Below are positions 1 to 11,647 of a stretch of 64,000 nucleotides of DNA, one piece after another. Below the pieces are notes generated by a model. It had not been told where the DNA came from, ran no database searches, and saw only the letters and a program-made list of their open reading frames with translations. The translations under genes were made by a program, and so were the position numbers. The number at the start of each line of letters is the position of its first letter. The first letter of the stretch is position 1. Origin of the DNA: Leptospira ryugenii (GTDB lineage: Bacteria; Spirochaetota; Leptospiria; Leptospirales; Leptospiraceae); the NCBI RefSeq assembly GCF_003114855.1, contig NZ_BFBB01000003.1:189077-253076 (forward strand), written 5' to 3'.

Positions 1-614
1 CTAAAAGATATGGTCGTTTCTTTTCCACGGCCATCGGTTGCCACGGCTCTGCGTATCAAATAGGATTCGGAATCGACAAAGAGCTTCATTTTTTCAAAAC
101 CACCTATCTTCTCTCTTTGGTCAAGTTCCAAGACAAAGTATTTGGTTGGGTCTTTATCAATGACAAGCCTAGGTTGCTCGATAGCATCAAACTTATAATG
201 GTACTTTCTAAATAAACGGGACAAACCGTCCGCACTATTGGCACTGAAAATAGGACCAGAAGAATTCTTTTTGTCGAGAGTTAGGTCTTGTTTTCCAACG
301 GCCCCTAACCGTTTGATAAAAATATAAAGAGTCTTCCCATCGGAGACAATCTCGTCGCCATCAGGTTCTGAAAAATCATACCGAATCTTTCCTGGTCTTT
401 TGTACAAACACTTCCCTTTCATGAACTTTTCTTTTTTGTTCTCAATGGTTCTGATCTGAAATTCAGCCGAATAACTTTCGATTTTGGAGAATTTGTTTTT
501 AATCTTCTTCACAACTTCAGAGGGCGAATGCCAGTTGTGGGCAGGGTTCGTTTGCGAAAAAATGGAAACGGACCAGCCAAAAAAGAAAAACAAAAGAAGG
601 AAGCGCAACTTCAT
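1..614 (-). CDS. lolA: Outer-membrane lipoprotein carrier LolA-like protein (C-terminus outside window)
   Basis: Reading from the ATG at 614, the frame stays open to the window edge, about 204 residues. It opens with a signal peptide (charged MKLR, Leu/Phe-rich core, SIFSQ cleavage region). The mature part has the LolA pattern: '[14 protein letters not shown]', then '[23 protein letters not shown]', where a basic strand is followed by an acidic turn. LolA carries lipoproteins across the periplasm from LolCDE to the outer membrane, which fits a genome rich in lipoproteins. It lies 42 bases downstream of ftsK on the same strand and may be co-transcribed. The family call rests on strand pattern and length, not on a catalytic motif. 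The last part of the protein cannot be seen. Confidence 0.8.
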   Translation of the reverse strand, partial: MKLRFLLLFFFFGWSVSIFSQTNPAHNWHSPSEVVKKIKNKFSKIESYSAEFQIRTIENKKEKFMKGKCLYKRPGKIRYDFSEPDGDEIVSDGKTLYIFIKRLGAVGKQDLTLDKKNSSGPIFSANSADGLSRLFRKYHYKFDAIEQPRLVIDKDPTKYFVLELDQREKIGGFEKMKLFVDSESYLIRRAVATDGRGKETTISF

Positions 615-655
615 AGTTTCACAGTTTTTTTTCCCAAGCCTACTTTGTCTATGAT

Positions 656-3463
656 TTACGCTGACCGTAAGATTTCGCGAGGTTTTGCGCCAATTTGAGG
701 CGAGACGTAGCCCCTTGCTTCCATCAGTTCCATAAGGCGAGCCGCTTTGTTGTAGCCTATCCTCATGCGCCTCTGGAGATAACTGGCACTTGCTTTTTTT
801 TCTGTGAGCACAATGTTCCAAGCTTCCTGAAAAAGGTCCTCGTCCTCCGATTCTATTTCTTCTGCGCTTCCTTCGTCCTCCCAATCGATTTCGATATAAG
901 CAGGAGAGCCTTGTTTCTTTGCCTCTTCCACAATGGCTTCTATTTCTTTTTCTTCGACAAAAGGAGCTTGGATACGAATCAAATCGCTATCCTCTGGGGA
1001 ACGGTAGAGAAAATCCCCTTTTCCCAGAAGTGATTCTGCCCCATTGGAATCCAGGATTGTACGTGAGTCTGTCTTTTGGGCAACCTTAAATGCAACTCTT
1101 GCGGGGCAGTTCGCTTTGATAAGACCAGTGATGACGTCAACGGAAGGCCTTTGGGTCGCCATCACCAAATGGATGCCCACAGCTCTCGATTTTTGGGAAA
1201 TCCTTTGGATCTTTTCTTCCAATTCCTTTCCTGAGACCATCATGAGGTCTGCTAACTCATCGATGAAGATTACGATATAGGGAAATTTTTGGTAGCCTTG
1301 GGCATGGGCAAACTGTTCTACCTTTTCATTGTAACTCTTAAAGTCTCTACTTTTAAGTTTGGATACAATTTGGTATCTAGATTCCATTTCGTCAATGGCC
1401 CAAGCCAAAGCCTTACTTGCCTTTCTTGGATCTGTGATCACGGGCACGAGTAAGTGGGGGATGTCTTCATACAAAGTCATCTCCACCATCTTAGGGTCGA
1501 TCATGATAAACCGTACTTCTTCGGGTGACCGAGTGCAGATCAGACTTGTGATCATTGCATTTAAACTGACGGATTTTCCTGAACCAGTTGTCCCTGCGAC
1601 AAGTAAGTGTGGCAATTTTGCTAAATCTATATTTACAATTTTTCCAGAGATATCCTTTCCTATGGAAATGCTCAATCCTTTCGCTTTATTGCTTTGTAAT
1701 GCTTCCGCTTTTAGGATTTCAGAGAGATACACATCTTCTCGGATTTGGTTAGGTACTTCGATTCCGATTGTGGATTTTCCTGGGATTGGAGCAACGATCC
1801 TTACATTTGTGACTTCTAAATGGCCTCGGATTTCATCGACTAAGGTTGTCACCTTACTCAGCTTAACACCATAGGGTATCGTTAACTCATAGCGTGTGAT
1901 GATGGGACCTCTTTCTTTCGATATGACTTTTACCTCAATGCCAAAATGCCCAAGGATCTCTTCTATTTTTTTGACAACGGTCTCCACTTCTGATTCGTTC
2001 CGAGAGGTATGCAAAAGACTTGGTTTATGATCGAGAAGAAGCTTTGAGGAAATATAATATCTGCCCTTTTTCAACCGTACAGAAGGTACCATGGATCCAA
2101 AAGGAAATTCCTCTTCACGTGGAACTTCCTTTGTCTTTTTCTTTTTTTCTTCCATCATATATACGTTACTTGGCGGAAGTATTTCTGTTTCAGCAACTGG
2201 TATCGTTTCGATACTGAGGGGTTCTTCTACATCTGCATGATCCACTTCTATTTCGGACTCTTCTACAGAGTCTTCTTCATGTTCCGTATCCGGAGCCTCG
2301 GAGGCTTCTTTGGCTTCCAGATCCAAGTCCAAAAGCTCTTCCTCCTCCTCCCACTCCTCTTCGGAAATCATCGGTTCCTCTTCATCTAGGATCAAATCCT
2401 CTTCTTCCCAATCACCACCCTCTCTTTCATACAATTCTAAATCGGAAAAATCGACAATGGGAGTTTTTTTCTTGAGAGAGGTAAGATCAGAAACTGGTGT
2501 TAGTGGAAGTTTCCAGCTAGAATCTTCAACTCTTTGCTCTACCTCTTCTTTTCTCTCCTCCCTTAGGTCTACAAAACGATACAAAGGAGCCGAGAATGGA
2601 CTTGTTTGTGAGATGGTATTTCTTTCTTTCCGATTTGCATCCATACGATAGACAAATCCAGTTTCTTCAAAAAATCCATCATAGAGATTGGCATTTTTGT
2701 ATTGGATGTTGTTTTTTTTTCGCTCTACCTTAGGAAGGGTAAGGACAGGGGCTTCGGGGGCCTCTTCTGCAATCACTTTCTTTTCAAACCAACCTTTCTC
2801 TGAAGATGTTTCGAAACGAAGGGGAGACTCTAGTCCCGAATGTACTCCTACATTCGAAGGCCGAGGTAAGAGATCAGAAAGAAACTTAGGAATCCGCAAA
2901 TGGGAGAGGTCCCGCTTTGCACCAAAGACTCCCAACAATCCTTGGGAAAGTCCATTGAGTTTTTGAACGGTAAAGCCCCAAGCACTATCTTCTAACCAAA
3001 CAATTGCGGAATAGATGTACAAAAAGAATACGACAATGATCCTACCTGTCTCGCCAAATAGATACTGCAAAAGCCAGGAAAAAAACATCCCGATGATACC
3101 GCCACCATCGCCTAACTTACCCATGGGAGTTTCCAAAATTTGTAAAGAAACAGAACTTGCGACTAGAAGCAGAGGAAAGTAAAGTGCCTTGCCCAGGCGA
3201 TCAAAATCAGGGTTCTTAAAGGAGATGACACCAAGAACCAAAGCAAATCCTGCTAGGAAAAAGGCAGCCTTACCAAAGAGATAGAGCAAGGTAAAGGACA
3301 CATAGTAGCCTATCCTTCCAAACCAATTGGCTAAGGATCCATCGTCTCCCTCCGTGAATGAGAACAAGGAGAGAAGTAAAAATACACCAAAGAAAACAAA
3401 GGCGTATGGGCTTAAATCTTGTCTGAATGCGTGCCAGGTCGGTATGGATCTTTCTTTTTCCAT
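656..3463 (-). CDS. ftsK: DNA translocase FtsK/SpoIIIE
   Basis: Septal DNA pump that clears and resolves chromosome termini at division. The N-terminus (about residues 20-170) holds four or so membrane helices. A long Glu/Asp-rich, low-complexity linker runs from about 320 to 440. The RecA-like motor has a Walker A (AGTTGSGKS, near 624) and a Walker B ([11 protein letters not shown], near 733), with the '[18 protein letters not shown]' segment after it. The last 60 residues form the winged-helix gamma domain ([23 protein letters not shown]) that reads KOPS-type sites. ATG at 3463 is preferred; an in-frame TTG two codons upstream is possible, and neither has a clear ribosome binding site. yajQ lies 74 bases upstream, separated by a hairpin; lolA is downstream. 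Confidence 0.95.
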   Translation of the reverse strand: MEKERSIPTWHAFRQDLSPYAFVFFGVFLLLSLFSFTEGDDGSLANWFGRIGYYVSFTLLYLFGKAAFFLAGFALVLGVISFKNPDFDRLGKALYFPLLLVASSVSLQILETPMGKLGDGGGIIGMFFSWLLQYLFGETGRIIVVFFLYIYSAIVWLEDSAWGFTVQKLNGLSQGLLGVFGAKRDLSHLRIPKFLSDLLPRPSNVGVHSGLESPLRFETSSEKGWFEKKVIAEEAPEAPVLTLPKVERKKNNIQYKNANLYDGFFEETGFVYRMDANRKERNTISQTSPFSAPLYRFVDLREERKEEVEQRVEDSSWKLPLTPVSDLTSLKKKTPIVDFSDLELYEREGGDWEEEDLILDEEEPMISEEEWEEEEELLDLDLEAKEASEAPDTEHEEDSVEESEIEVDHADVEEPLSIETIPVAETEILPPSNVYMMEEKKKKTKEVPREEEFPFGSMVPSVRLKKGRYYISSKLLLDHKPSLLHTSRNESEVETVVKKIEEILGHFGIEVKVISKERGPIITRYELTIPYGVKLSKVTTLVDEIRGHLEVTNVRIVAPIPGKSTIGIEVPNQIREDVYLSEILKAEALQSNKAKGLSISIGKDISGKIVNIDLAKLPHLLVAGTTGSGKSVSLNAMITSLICTRSPEEVRFIMIDPKMVEMTLYEDIPHLLVPVITDPRKASKALAWAIDEMESRYQIVSKLKSRDFKSYNEKVEQFAHAQGYQKFPYIVIFIDELADLMMVSGKELEEKIQRISQKSRAVGIHLVMATQRPSVDVITGLIKANCPARVAFKVAQKTDSRTILDSNGAESLLGKGDFLYRSPEDSDLIRIQAPFVEEKEIEAIVEEAKKQGSPAYIEIDWEDEGSAEEIESEDEDLFQEAWNIVLTEKKASASYLQRRMRIGYNKAARLMELMEARGYVSPQIGAKPREILRSA

Positions 3464-3537
3464 ACTCAAGATATCGGCCGTTTCGGGACATAGACTGGTA
3501 AAAAAACCAGTCTTTCTTACTTAGGAAAAGGAAAGGA

Positions 3538-4035
3538 TTATCCTTTGAAATTTGTAAAGCTTGCGTCGAAAGGAAAATCAGCGTCGCGGATGAGCTTCAT
3601 AACCGCCTGTAAATCATCCTTTTTCTTTCCAACAACACGAACGGAATCGCCTTGGATGGACACTTGTACTTTCATTTTGGAGTCTTTGATGAGAGTGGTA
3701 ATCTTTTTGGTTTGGTCGGGTCCCAATCCGTTTTGGATTTTTACCTTTTGTCGGACAGTCTGCCCCGTTGCCGGTTCCACTTTTGAATCGAAATCAAAGG
3801 CCCGAAGCCCTATCCCTCGTTTTGCCATCTTGGTCGTCAATACATCGATGACTTGCTTCAGTTTGATTTCGTTTTCGGAGGTGAGGGTCAACTCGTCATC
3901 TTTCAGTTTGATGTCCGACTGGCTTCCTTTGAAGTCAAAACGAGTGCTTATTTCCGTTAGAGCTTGCGAGATTGCATTTTGCAGCTCTGGCCTATCGACT
4001 TTTGAAATGATATCAAATGATGGATCTTGTGCCAT
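3538..4035 (-). CDS. yajQ: YajQ family nucleotide-binding protein (UPF0234/DUF520)
   Basis: 165 residues, the usual family size. It opens with the family signature (PSFDIISKVDRPELQNAI) and has the tandem ferredoxin-like halves typical of YajQ: 'RFDFKGSQSDIKL' in the first, 'KMKVQVSIQGDSVRVVGKKKDDLQAVM' in the second. YajQ proteins bind nucleotides, and some family members (for example in Xanthomonas) bind cyclic di-GMP and act as effectors. Whether this one does cannot be read from sequence. The ATG follows the alaS stop by one base, so the two are almost certainly co-transcribed and probably translationally coupled. Confidence 0.93.
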   Translation of the reverse strand: MAQDPSFDIISKVDRPELQNAISQALTEISTRFDFKGSQSDIKLKDDELTLTSENEIKLKQVIDVLTTKMAKRGIGLRAFDFDSKVEPATGQTVRQKVKIQNGLGPDQTKKITTLIKDSKMKVQVSIQGDSVRVVGKKKDDLQAVMKLIRDADFPFDASFTNFKG

Positions 4036-4036
4036 G

Positions 4037-6802
4037 TCATTTTCCTTCCCATTCTTGTTTCAGTGTTTGGATCGTCACATCGAGAGCTTTTTCGATCGAG
4101 TCGGGATTTTTTCCCCCACCTTGTGCCATATCAGGTCGCCCTCCTCCTTTGCCACCTAACAATTCTAATGCAGATTTTAAGAGGTTTCCACAATGAATTC
4201 CTTTTGCTACATTCTTTTGGTTGCACATATAAACCAGAGTCGAACTTTCTCCTTCTTTGGAACCAAAGAGGCATATTACATCCTCTGATCTCGACTTTAG
4301 AGAATCACCTAAATCTTTCAAAGACTTGGAATCCACTCCATCAAATACTTGTTTAACGACGACAAGAGACCCAATCTTAATGACAGATTTTAACAGACTT
4401 TCTACCAACTCAGGATTCAATTGAAAGGACATAGCTTCCTTCTTTTTCTTCTCTTTAAAATATTGATTTGATTTCTCTTCTAAAATCTTTTCAACCGTTT
4501 GCTTTTTAGAACGTAAAATTCCAACGGCTTGTGTGGAATCTTTTTCAAAGGAAATTTGCACTTCTTCTGGAGAGGGGACTCTCTCGTGGATTCCAAAAAC
4601 CTTCAGATCACCAAAGCTCTCTTTGACTTTAAGGTTATGCTCTTGGACTTTTTCTGCCAAAACTTGGAAGATAGATTGGAAATAGGCAACTACATTTGAT
4701 CCACAAATTGCTTCTATCCGCCTATTCCCAGCTCCTGGGCTTCCTTCTTTTATGATAGCGAAGTACGAAATGTCCGCAGTATTCGAAACATGTGTTCCAC
4801 CACAAAACTCCTTGGAGGCATCACCCATACTCACAACGCGCACCAAGTTTCCATATTTTTCATCAAACATAGAAACTGCACCGGAAGTTTTTGCCTCCTC
4901 AATGGGAAGGACTTCTGTCTTCACAAGTATCTCTTGGGCAATAGCACGGTTAACATCTTCTTCAATCCGAGTGATTTCTTCTTGGCTTAAAGCCTTTCCA
5001 TGAGAAAAATCAAACCTTAGATAATCCGGTGAGACCACAGATCCTTTTTGCGAGACATGGTCACCTAATATGCGCCTCAGGGCACCATTGAGCAGGTGAG
5101 TGCCCGAGTGGTGGTTTGCTAGATTCTTTCTCCGTACCCCATCAATCTCAAGGGATACATGATCTCCTGTTTTGATTTCTCCCTTTAAAACAAGTCCCAT
5201 ATGCAAGAAGGCATCATTCTCTTTTTGTGTATCCTGCACCTGGAATTGAAAGTCTCCCCCTTTGATATAGCCAGTATCACCTAACTGGCCTCCCCCCTCA
5301 GCATAAAATGGAGTTCGGTCTAAGACAATGACGGCTTCCTCACCTTGGCGAACCGAAGGAACCTGTTTGCCCTCTTTGAATATATACAAAATATTTGCTT
5401 CAGCTTTCGAAGCTTCATAACCCAAAAATTCAGTTTTTAATTCTCTTCCATTCGAGAGTCCAGTCAGGTACGAGACTTTTTTCCCTTTCCAACTAGCGCG
5501 CGATAGATCTCTGTCTTTTTCTAGTTCTTCTTCAAACTCTTCTTCATGAAAAGAAAATCCTCTCTCCAAAACAAGTTCACGAGTCATCTCCTTTGGAAAT
5601 CCAAAAGTAGAATATAAGCGGAAACTTTCTTTTCCTGAGACTACTGTTTGGTTTTGGGATTTTAATTCGGAGAGCAATCGTTCCAACTCTTCCAAACCGA
5701 TCTCTAAGGTATTAAGGAAGAGTTCTTCCTCTTTCAAAATTGTATTCTTAATTTCTTCCTTTCTGGAGCTTAGCTCCGGATATCGTTCACTATAGATGGC
5801 GACAAGTGGTTCCACCAATTGGAAAAGGAACGGTTTATGGATGCCGAGTTTTCGCGCAAATAAAGAAGCTCTCCGTATGAGCCTTCGGATCACATAACCT
5901 CTGCCAGTGCGGTCGGGGATGATGCGGTCGCCTATTGCAAAGAAAACCGATCTCGAATGGTCTGTGATGACTCGAAAGGAAACCTTTGTACTTTCATTGT
6001 AGGTTTGGCCAGAAAGTGATTCTATTTTTTGTATGATTTTTTTGAGTTCATCTGTATCATACACAGAATCTACACCTTGGAGTAACATGGCCACTCGTTC
6101 CAAACCAGAACCTGTATCAATACCTGTTTGTTTGAGAGGGAGGAGTTCACCTGTGACTGTTTGGTTGAACTGGTTGAAAACTAAATTCCAATATTCTAGA
6201 TAGCGGTCACAATCACAGCCAGGTTTGCAATTGGGATTATTGCCGCAATTGGGTCCGCCTTTCTCTGGGCCACGGTCTAGATACAACTCGGAACAAGGTC
6301 CGCAAGCCCCGCTATCTCCTGCAGGACCCCAAAAGTTATCCTTTTTCCCTAAGCGTACGATCCGTTCTTCAGGGATTCCCAAATCCATCCAAATCTGTTT
6401 TGCTTCGTCATCATCAAGATAGATAGTGACCCAAATTTTCTCTTTGGGAATCTCTAGGTGTTGTAAAGAAAATTCCAATGCATAGGCAATTGCTTCTTTC
6501 TTAAAATAATCACCAAAAGAAAAATTGCCCAACATTTCAAAAAAGGTGCAATGCCTTTCCGTCTTTCCAACAACTTCCAAGTCTGTTGTTCGAACACATT
6601 TTTGAACAGAGGCGGCTCGGGTATAGGGAAGCTCCACAGCTCCCGTAAAAAGAGGTTTGAATTGGACCATCCCGGCAGTTGTAAATAAAAGAGTAGGATC
6701 ACCTGTTGGGACCAAACTAGAGGATGGCACGATGCTATGGCCATTTTTGCGAAAGTATTCAATGTATAGACTTGCGATTTCTTGGACCGTCTTCTGTTTC
6801 AT
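4037..6802 (-). CDS. alaS: Alanine--tRNA ligase
   Basis: 921 residues, slightly longer than the E. coli enzyme. Order of parts: class II catalytic core with '[30 protein letters not shown]' and '[34 protein letters not shown]'; a Cys-rich insert ([16 protein letters not shown]) within the active-site domain; tRNA-recognition helices; the editing domain with [14 protein letters not shown] and CGGTHV, whose His and Cys residues bind zinc; and the C-terminal DHHA1 domain ending with the Gly-rich [15 protein letters not shown] motif. All catalytic and editing residues I can check are present. No T-box leader is visible upstream. It starts 47 bases after the MFS gene and leads directly into yajQ. 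Confidence 0.97.
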   Translation of the reverse strand: MKQKTVQEIASLYIEYFRKNGHSIVPSSSLVPTGDPTLLFTTAGMVQFKPLFTGAVELPYTRAASVQKCVRTTDLEVVGKTERHCTFFEMLGNFSFGDYFKKEAIAYALEFSLQHLEIPKEKIWVTIYLDDDEAKQIWMDLGIPEERIVRLGKKDNFWGPAGDSGACGPCSELYLDRGPEKGGPNCGNNPNCKPGCDCDRYLEYWNLVFNQFNQTVTGELLPLKQTGIDTGSGLERVAMLLQGVDSVYDTDELKKIIQKIESLSGQTYNESTKVSFRVITDHSRSVFFAIGDRIIPDRTGRGYVIRRLIRRASLFARKLGIHKPFLFQLVEPLVAIYSERYPELSSRKEEIKNTILKEEELFLNTLEIGLEELERLLSELKSQNQTVVSGKESFRLYSTFGFPKEMTRELVLERGFSFHEEEFEEELEKDRDLSRASWKGKKVSYLTGLSNGRELKTEFLGYEASKAEANILYIFKEGKQVPSVRQGEEAVIVLDRTPFYAEGGGQLGDTGYIKGGDFQFQVQDTQKENDAFLHMGLVLKGEIKTGDHVSLEIDGVRRKNLANHHSGTHLLNGALRRILGDHVSQKGSVVSPDYLRFDFSHGKALSQEEITRIEEDVNRAIAQEILVKTEVLPIEEAKTSGAVSMFDEKYGNLVRVVSMGDASKEFCGGTHVSNTADISYFAIIKEGSPGAGNRRIEAICGSNVVAYFQSIFQVLAEKVQEHNLKVKESFGDLKVFGIHERVPSPEEVQISFEKDSTQAVGILRSKKQTVEKILEEKSNQYFKEKKKKEAMSFQLNPELVESLLKSVIKIGSLVVVKQVFDGVDSKSLKDLGDSLKSRSEDVICLFGSKEGESSTLVYMCNQKNVAKGIHCGNLLKSALELLGGKGGGRPDMAQGGGKNPDSIEKALDVTIQTLKQEWEGK

Positions 6803-6849
6803 ACACTTACAGCAATTTCGTATTTCCCTATCTGGGCAAGGAAATTCAT

Positions 6850-8019
6850 TTAAAATTTACGCAATTCACGGAACGAGACAAGGCTTACCAAACTAAAAAA
6901 GAGTGCCAAGAGTCCAAGAATTTGCATCCCCAAAACTAGGCCCCAAAGGTCCGCAAAGTAAGCGGAAAGAAAACCAGACAGGGCGGGAGTAAATTGAAAA
7001 CAAACCATATAAATGGAGAGAAGTCTCCCTCTCATATCCTCTGCCGATTTTTTTTGCAAAATGGAAGGTAACAAACTAGAACTCATACCTCCAAAGATGC
7101 CGAAAAAAAAGAGTGCCCCTGATGTAACGGATGCTTGGTGGAACGAAATGATTGTAAGAAAGGCAAGGCCAGAAACAAAAAGTAAGAATAGCAGAAATCG
7201 ACCTTGGTGTCTCCAATGGTGAAAGAAAATGGTTAATAGCCCACCCAACAAAAGTCCAGGACCCATCGCAAAGAGTACGGTCCCCCTACCCAATTCTCCT
7301 AATCCTAAGACTTCGCGGATGTACTTTGGCAGTACAACTTGCAGTGGGCCCAAATACATCATGCTGATGATGGTGACCACTAAGACCTGCCATAAGATGG
7401 GATCGGACTTAACGTAGGAAAGGACAGCCGATAATTTCTGTGACTGGTTTTCGAGTTTTGCCTGCCTTTCCACTGGTAAAAATAAGATGATGCTTAGGCT
7501 CAAGAAATGACCGATAGCAATGGCCAAAAAGATCATTTCGAAACTCAATATTTCTTTTAAGGCACCTATCATAAGAGGGCTCAATCCAAATAAGACAATG
7601 AGGAGTAGATTGGCAAAGATGGTGTGGAATACTATTTTATGAGTCCCACTCACATCCCGTAACAAAGCCATCCTACCAGGTAGGACCACCGTCATACCAA
7701 TTCCATGGAAAAAGGCTAGACCTAACAAAAGATAGGGTTCTTGCAAAAGCTCATGGGAGAGAAAAAAGATGAGAAAACTCGCGAGGAAAACGATGCCTTG
7801 GAAGGAAGCTAGTACTAGTTTTCGTGAGAAACGATCCAAAAGCAATCCGGTAAACATAAACAAAATGGGAAAAGGAATGTATAAAAAGAGAAAGACAATG
7901 CCTGAAAATCCTTCCCTTTCCACCAAACTTTGGCTATAGATGACAATCGTGTAAAGAAAACAACTCCCAGAAAATGTTCCTAGTGCGAACGCGATGTAGT
8001 ACAATACCAATTGAAACAT
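6850..8019 (-). CDS. Major facilitator superfamily transporter
   Basis: 389 residues with about 12 hydrophobic helices. The loop after helix 2 reads '[18 protein letters not shown]', a good match to the MFS loop 2-3 motif (GxLaDRxGRrxxl). The second half begins near '[17 protein letters not shown]' after a polar central loop. It resembles the enterobactin-exporter/MFS_3 type of efflux protein, but the substrate cannot be inferred. The ATG at 8019 has an AAGGA ribosome binding site 7 bases upstream. The gene begins just past the rpsI terminator, so it probably has its own promoter in the short 8020-8041 stretch or depends on readthrough. Confidence 0.87.
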   Translation of the reverse strand: MFQLVLYYIAFALGTFSGSCFLYTIVIYSQSLVEREGFSGIVFLFLYIPFPILFMFTGLLLDRFSRKLVLASFQGIVFLASFLIFFLSHELLQEPYLLLGLAFFHGIGMTVVLPGRMALLRDVSGTHKIVFHTIFANLLLIVLFGLSPLMIGALKEILSFEMIFLAIAIGHFLSLSIILFLPVERQAKLENQSQKLSAVLSYVKSDPILWQVLVVTIISMMYLGPLQVVLPKYIREVLGLGELGRGTVLFAMGPGLLLGGLLTIFFHHWRHQGRFLLFLLFVSGLAFLTIISFHQASVTSGALFFFGIFGGMSSSLLPSILQKKSAEDMRGRLLSIYMVCFQFTPALSGFLSAYFADLWGLVLGMQILGLLALFFSLVSLVSFRELRKF

Positions 8020-8041
8020 AAACCATCCTTACCACAAAAAA

Positions 8042-8065
8042 AAAGCCTCCCAAGGGAGGCTTTTC
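8042..8065 (-). terminator. Rho-independent terminator of rplM-rpsI
   Basis: Inverted repeat AAAAGCCTCCC / GGGAGGCTTTT with a tiny loop. On the minus strand it is followed by about ten T residues (A-run at 8032-8045 on the plus strand). It lies 22 bases past the rpsI stop codon. Confidence 0.88.
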
Positions 8066-8087
8066 GACAGAGGACTCTTTCCCCGAA

Positions 8088-8483
8088 TTATCGTTTTGAG
8101 AACTGCGTGCCTCTACGAGCTTTGTGTTTACCGTATTTTTTACGTTCCACCATACGATTGTCACGTGTTAAAAATCCTTCTTTTTTCAAAGTAGGTTTCA
8201 AAGCATCATTGAAGGCAACCAAAGCCCTAGCAACGGCATGGCGGATCGCTCCTACTTGGCCGATCACACCACCACCGCTTACATTGAGTAAAATATCATA
8301 TTTGTCTTTTGCTTCTAAAGTGAAAAGAGGCTCAAGAGCTCTTCTCACTAAATGCTCACCATTTTTGATGTATTCCGTTACATCTTTGTGGTTTACGGTA
8401 ATCTTTCCTGTACCACTAGCAATGCGTGCTCTTGCTACGGATGTCTTTCTTCTGCCAACTGCCCAAACTGCTTTTTGCGCCAT
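8088..8483 (-). CDS. rpsI: 30S ribosomal protein S9
   Basis: 131 residues. The start [20 protein letters not shown] carries the S9 signature, '[22 protein letters not shown]' is the central conserved block, and the tail [12 protein letters not shown] is the usual basic C-terminus reaching the P site. The ATG abuts the rplM stop codon (TAAATG, no spacer). This is the universal rplM-rpsI pair, closed by the terminator at 8042-8065. Confidence 0.98.
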   Translation of the reverse strand: MAQKAVWAVGRRKTSVARARIASGTGKITVNHKDVTEYIKNGEHLVRRALEPLFTLEAKDKYDILLNVSGGGVIGQVGAIRHAVARALVAFNDALKPTLKKEGFLTRDNRMVERKKYGKHKARRGTQFSKR

Positions 8484-8936
8484 TTACTTTAACTCCAACT
8501 TTAATGGTTTTTGAGCAGCTAAATTGTGTTCTGCGCCAGCAAACACACGGCAGTTGCTCAACATCTGTGCTCCAAGTTTGGACTTGGGTAACATACCCTT
8601 CACAGCTTCTAAAAGAATACGCTCAGGATTTTCAGATACTAATTTATGAAAAGGAACTGCTGTCATACCACCTGGGTAACGAGAGTGGTGGTAATAGATT
8701 TTCTGTTCACGTTTCCTTCCGGTAACGTTCACTTTTGCAGCATTGATGATGATGATGTTGTCTCCACAGTCTTGGTTAGCAGTGAAGGTTGCCTTGTGTT
8801 TCCCTCTCAGGCGGGAAGCCACTTGGCTTGCCAAACGACCAAGTGTTTTATCGCTGGCATCGACAATGTACCACTGTTTTTGAACTTCCTCTTTTTTCAA
8901 GGAAGGAGTCTTATGTGGTTTGGACAATAGTTCCAT
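8484..8936 (-). CDS. rplM: 50S ribosomal protein L13
   Basis: 150 residues from the ATG at 8936. L13 motifs: '[32 protein letters not shown]', '[33 protein letters not shown]' and '[16 protein letters not shown]'. The frame is open upstream to 9362, but that stretch is antisense to thiL and carries no L13 sequence, so 8936 is the natural start. A short N-terminal extension ([19 protein letters not shown]) precedes the standard 'WYIVDA' beginning. Co-transcribed with rpsI; divergent from thiL with 73 bases between the start codons. Confidence 0.97.
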   Translation of the reverse strand: MELLSKPHKTPSLKKEEVQKQWYIVDASDKTLGRLASQVASRLRGKHKATFTANQDCGDNIIIINAAKVNVTGRKREQKIYYHHSRYPGGMTAVPFHKLVSENPERILLEAVKGMLPKSKLGAQMLSNCRVFAGAEHNLAAQKPLKLELK

Positions 8937-9009
8937 AGGGTGAGAATTCCTCTTTTCTGTCAGGATTTTCGGTTTTCTTACTAGGTCAAATAAATTTACT
9001 GGGCTTAGT

Positions 9010-9927
9010 TTGGACGAATCAGAGATCATCCGAGGCTTTTTCCCCCGAAACTCCTTCCCAGAGGATGATTGCTTCTTTTTAGCCCCAGACCTCCTCATTT
9101 CAACAGATTCCTTGGCTGAGGGCACCCATTTTTTGCATGAATGGTCGAGCCCGAAGGATTTGGCAGAAAAATTGATTGAAGTGAACCTCTCTGACATTGC
9201 CGCTTCCGGTGGGAGGCCAGAGCTTTGTTTTTTAAATCTAGGTCTATCCGCTCTTTCCCAAAAAAAACCTTGGGTGCTGGAGTTCCAAAAGGCATTTCGC
9301 AAACGCTTAGAGAAACACAAAATCACACTCGCCGGTGGAGATACTTTTTTTTCCAGGAGCACCCATTTGACCTTAACGATCCTGGGAAAAACGGCGAAAC
9401 CATGGTCAAGAAGCGGAGGAAAGGATGGAGATTACCTCTACCTTACTGGAGAGATTGGGAACTCTGAACTCGGCTTACATTGCTTAAAAACAAAAGAAAA
9501 GCAAAATAGATTCCAAAAGGCAATCCAAAAGCACCTAAGTCCTACCTCACGGGCCTCCTTGGTTCCCACATTGCAAACATTCAATATCCATGCTTGTATG
9601 GATGTCACAGATGGCCTCATCCAAGATAGCTTACGATTGGCAAAAGCAAGCCACGGTGTTCTCGAGATTTTTTTAGAAGCTCTACCGGTCTCAAAGCTAG
9701 CTTTGGAAACACTCGGCTGGGATGCTGTGCTTGGATCCGGAGAAGAATTGGAACTATTGTTTTTATCGAATGAAAATCTTCCCGAAAAAATTGCAGGACA
9801 AAATGTAACAAAAATTGGACGATTCGTACGCGACAAAAATACATTGGGCAAGGGTAAGGTTCAGTTTCAATTAGGTGGTGAAGTGTACCATCCCAAACAA
9901 ATCGGCTTTTCTCATTTTCCATCTTGA
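9010..9927 (+). CDS. thiL: Thiamine-monophosphate kinase
   Basis: Phosphorylates thiamine monophosphate to the diphosphate cofactor. 305 residues from a TTG; the upstream frame to 8944 holds no ATG or GTG, so TTG is the only reasonable start. Family landmarks in order: [10 protein letters not shown] (usual E-x-x-I-x-x-F start), the Asp pair in 'FPEDDCFFL', '[12 protein letters not shown]', '[11 protein letters not shown]', 'LAGGDTFFS', '[12 protein letters not shown]', '[10 protein letters not shown]' and '[10 protein letters not shown]'. The last differs from the usual GEDYEL, and the first motif has Glu where Gly is usual before the Asp pair; both are mild changes. The acidic metal ligands are kept, so activity is likely. 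The ribosome binding site is weak. Confidence 0.9.
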   Translation: MDESEIIRGFFPRNSFPEDDCFFLAPDLLISTDSLAEGTHFLHEWSSPKDLAEKLIEVNLSDIAASGGRPELCFLNLGLSALSQKKPWVLEFQKAFRKRLEKHKITLAGGDTFFSRSTHLTLTILGKTAKPWSRSGGKDGDYLYLTGEIGNSELGLHCLKTKEKQNRFQKAIQKHLSPTSRASLVPTLQTFNIHACMDVTDGLIQDSLRLAKASHGVLEIFLEALPVSKLALETLGWDAVLGSGEELELLFLSNENLPEKIAGQNVTKIGRFVRDKNTLGKGKVQFQLGGEVYHPKQIGFSHFPS

Positions 9928-10019
9928 ACCGAAACTTAGTTGTCTTTGGATTGCTTTAGAGTTGTATAAAAAATGTTTTCTCTGTTGGGAAGGTAGGGAT
10001 GAGAATCGGAAAAGAGAAG

Positions 10020-10044
10020 CCCCCCACCCAAACAGAGTGGAGGG
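10020..10044 (-). terminator. Terminator downstream of pcnB
   Basis: On the minus strand CCCTCCACTC and GGGTGGGGGG pair into a 10 bp stem (two G-U pairs) with a 5-base loop, followed by CTTCTCTTTT. The G-U pairs would be C-A mismatches on the plus strand, so the element is specific to the minus strand and ends pcnB, not thiL. Confidence 0.7.
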
Positions 10045-10056
10045 ATAGAGCATAGC

Positions 10057-11598
10057 CTACTCTTCGTTAGAAGGCTCAGAATCTCGCTTTCGCTCTTGCC
10101 TTTCACGAGGATGGCTCTGCGATTCATTTGGCCTTTCGTCTGATCGGCCTTCAGGAGCCGAGTCTTGGCCTTCCGCATCACTGGAACGGTTGCCATTTTG
10201 TCTCTCATCTCTCTGCTGGGAATGCTGCCTTCCGCCTCTTTGTTTTTTCCGAGGTGGGCGCTTTTTCTCTTTCTTTCTAGTTTGCTGTTGTCCAAAGTTT
10301 TGGGCATCCGCTTTCGGCCTTTGGCGGAGTGAAATCTCCCAGAAAAAGGCAGATTGCACAGCCGCATCATTGTTCTCAGCAATGGAGACAATCTTATACA
10401 CCATAAAGGCATCGTAGAAATATTCTTTCTTTTTAAAGAAAGAGTTTTGTCTTTCCTTTTCATCGTCTGTCACAAGAAACCTGGGTTGGCTAATGAAAAC
10501 CTTGATGAGATTCTCCTGCTCCCGTTTAGGAATGCCCATTTTTTCAAATGCTGGGTTCAATGCTTCTTTGACATTGTGTGCTAAATGACCTTGCTCTGAG
10601 TGCAAAACATCACTGACTAAATCATAAAAAATAAGCGCATAAAAGATGGCCGGAGTCATCTCTTCTCTCGCCGAGAGGAGTTTGTCAGTAACTGCCAATC
10701 GCTTACCAAGAGGAGTGTCTAAGAAATTTTCACGCCATTCTTCGTTGTTCTTTTTGATCTTATCGACAACATTTTTAAACAAAACTTCGAGCAGATGGTT
10801 TTCTGCAAGACCTTGGAAGATCAAAGATGTTTTCCAAGTTCGGAAGATTTTGTTGTATTCTTCCAACAAACGAGCAGTAGATGACTTTTCGATTTCGGAT
10901 CGGTTCTTTTTGATCGCGAGTTTTGTTTTCTTTTCGATGTCTAAACCTAGTAAGACTGAAAACTTCACGGCACGAAGCATCCGAACAGGATCTTCTTTAA
11001 AAGAGATATCTGGGTCACCTATGACACGAACGATTTTCTTTTGGATGTCATCAAAGCCACCCACATAATCTAGAATGGAATCGTTCTTTGGGTCATAGAA
11101 CAAAGAGTTGATGGTAAAGTCGCGTCTAGCTGCGTCTTCTTTTGCTGTTCCGAAGGAGTTGTCCCGTTTGATTAAGTAGTCGTTATCAGCTTTGTGCTTT
11201 TCCAATCGATGCTCAGGCAATGAGCGAAATGTGGAGACTTCAATGATCTTTCCTTTAAAAATGATATGTACAATTTTAAATCTTTTGCCAATAATACGGC
11301 AATTGTTGAAAACTCGTTTGATCTGATTGGGAGTTGCACTCGTAACGATGTCAAAATCTTTGGGTCGTTTACCCATGAGAAGGTCTCTGACGCCACCACC
11401 GACAAGGTAAGCCTTGTAGCGGAATTTGTTCAGACGATTGATGATCTTGATTGCATCTTCATCAATGTTTGCACGGCGGATGGAGTGACTTTCTCTGTAG
11501 TATCTCTTTCCCTCGGGGTACATCAAAAAGGAATCGACAGAGTCGGCTTTCTTTCGGAAAAGAGAAGTGAGAAATTTAAACATATTCGATTCGTCCAC
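10057..11598 (-). CDS. pcnB: Poly(A) polymerase / CCA-adding-type nucleotidyltransferase PcnB
   Basis: 513 residues. The class II nucleotidyltransferase head has [20 protein letters not shown] with the two metal-binding Asp residues in DFD, then '[12 protein letters not shown]', '[12 protein letters not shown]' (the R-R-D-F-T-N nucleotide site) and '[17 protein letters not shown]'. Residues near 420-513 are a very basic, Gln/Arg/Pro-rich disordered tail ([17 protein letters not shown]...), typical of PcnB poly(A) polymerases rather than CCA-adding enzymes. GTG at 11598 has AGGGGG three bases upstream; an in-frame ATG at 11583 is the alternative. Function: 3' polyadenylation of RNA to promote decay; a CCA-repair role cannot be excluded. 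Confidence 0.88.
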   Translation of the reverse strand: MDESNMFKFLTSLFRKKADSVDSFLMYPEGKRYYRESHSIRRANIDEDAIKIINRLNKFRYKAYLVGGGVRDLLMGKRPKDFDIVTSATPNQIKRVFNNCRIIGKRFKIVHIIFKGKIIEVSTFRSLPEHRLEKHKADNDYLIKRDNSFGTAKEDAARRDFTINSLFYDPKNDSILDYVGGFDDIQKKIVRVIGDPDISFKEDPVRMLRAVKFSVLLGLDIEKKTKLAIKKNRSEIEKSSTARLLEEYNKIFRTWKTSLIFQGLAENHLLEVLFKNVVDKIKKNNEEWRENFLDTPLGKRLAVTDKLLSAREEMTPAIFYALIFYDLVSDVLHSEQGHLAHNVKEALNPAFEKMGIPKREQENLIKVFISQPRFLVTDDEKERQNSFFKKKEYFYDAFMVYKIVSIAENNDAAVQSAFFWEISLRQRPKADAQNFGQQQTRKKEKKRPPRKKQRGGRQHSQQRDERQNGNRSSDAEGQDSAPEGRSDERPNESQSHPRERQERKRDSEPSNEE

Positions 11599-11647
11599 TT
11601 TCCCCCTAAAAAAGGCATGGGCAAGTAAAAATTGGCATACGAAAGCA

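Noticed and set aside
2310..2651. Plus-strand Ser-rich frame inside ftsK
   Set aside because: Mirror image of the acidic Glu/Asp linker of FtsK; no ribosome binding site and no natural protein pattern.
3492..3513. Perfect hairpin AGACTGGT/ACCAGTCT between yajQ and ftsK as a terminator
   Set aside because: No T-run follows on the minus strand, so it is not a standard terminator. It may be a processing or attenuation structure, but nothing supports that.
6803..6849. T-box or other leader control of alaS
   Set aside because: Only 47 bases separate it from the upstream gene; no room for a T-box and no such structure is seen.
8937..9362. Long N-terminal extension of rplM
   Set aside because: Open in frame, but antisense to the conserved part of thiL and without L13 sequence; the ATG at 8936 gives a normal protein.
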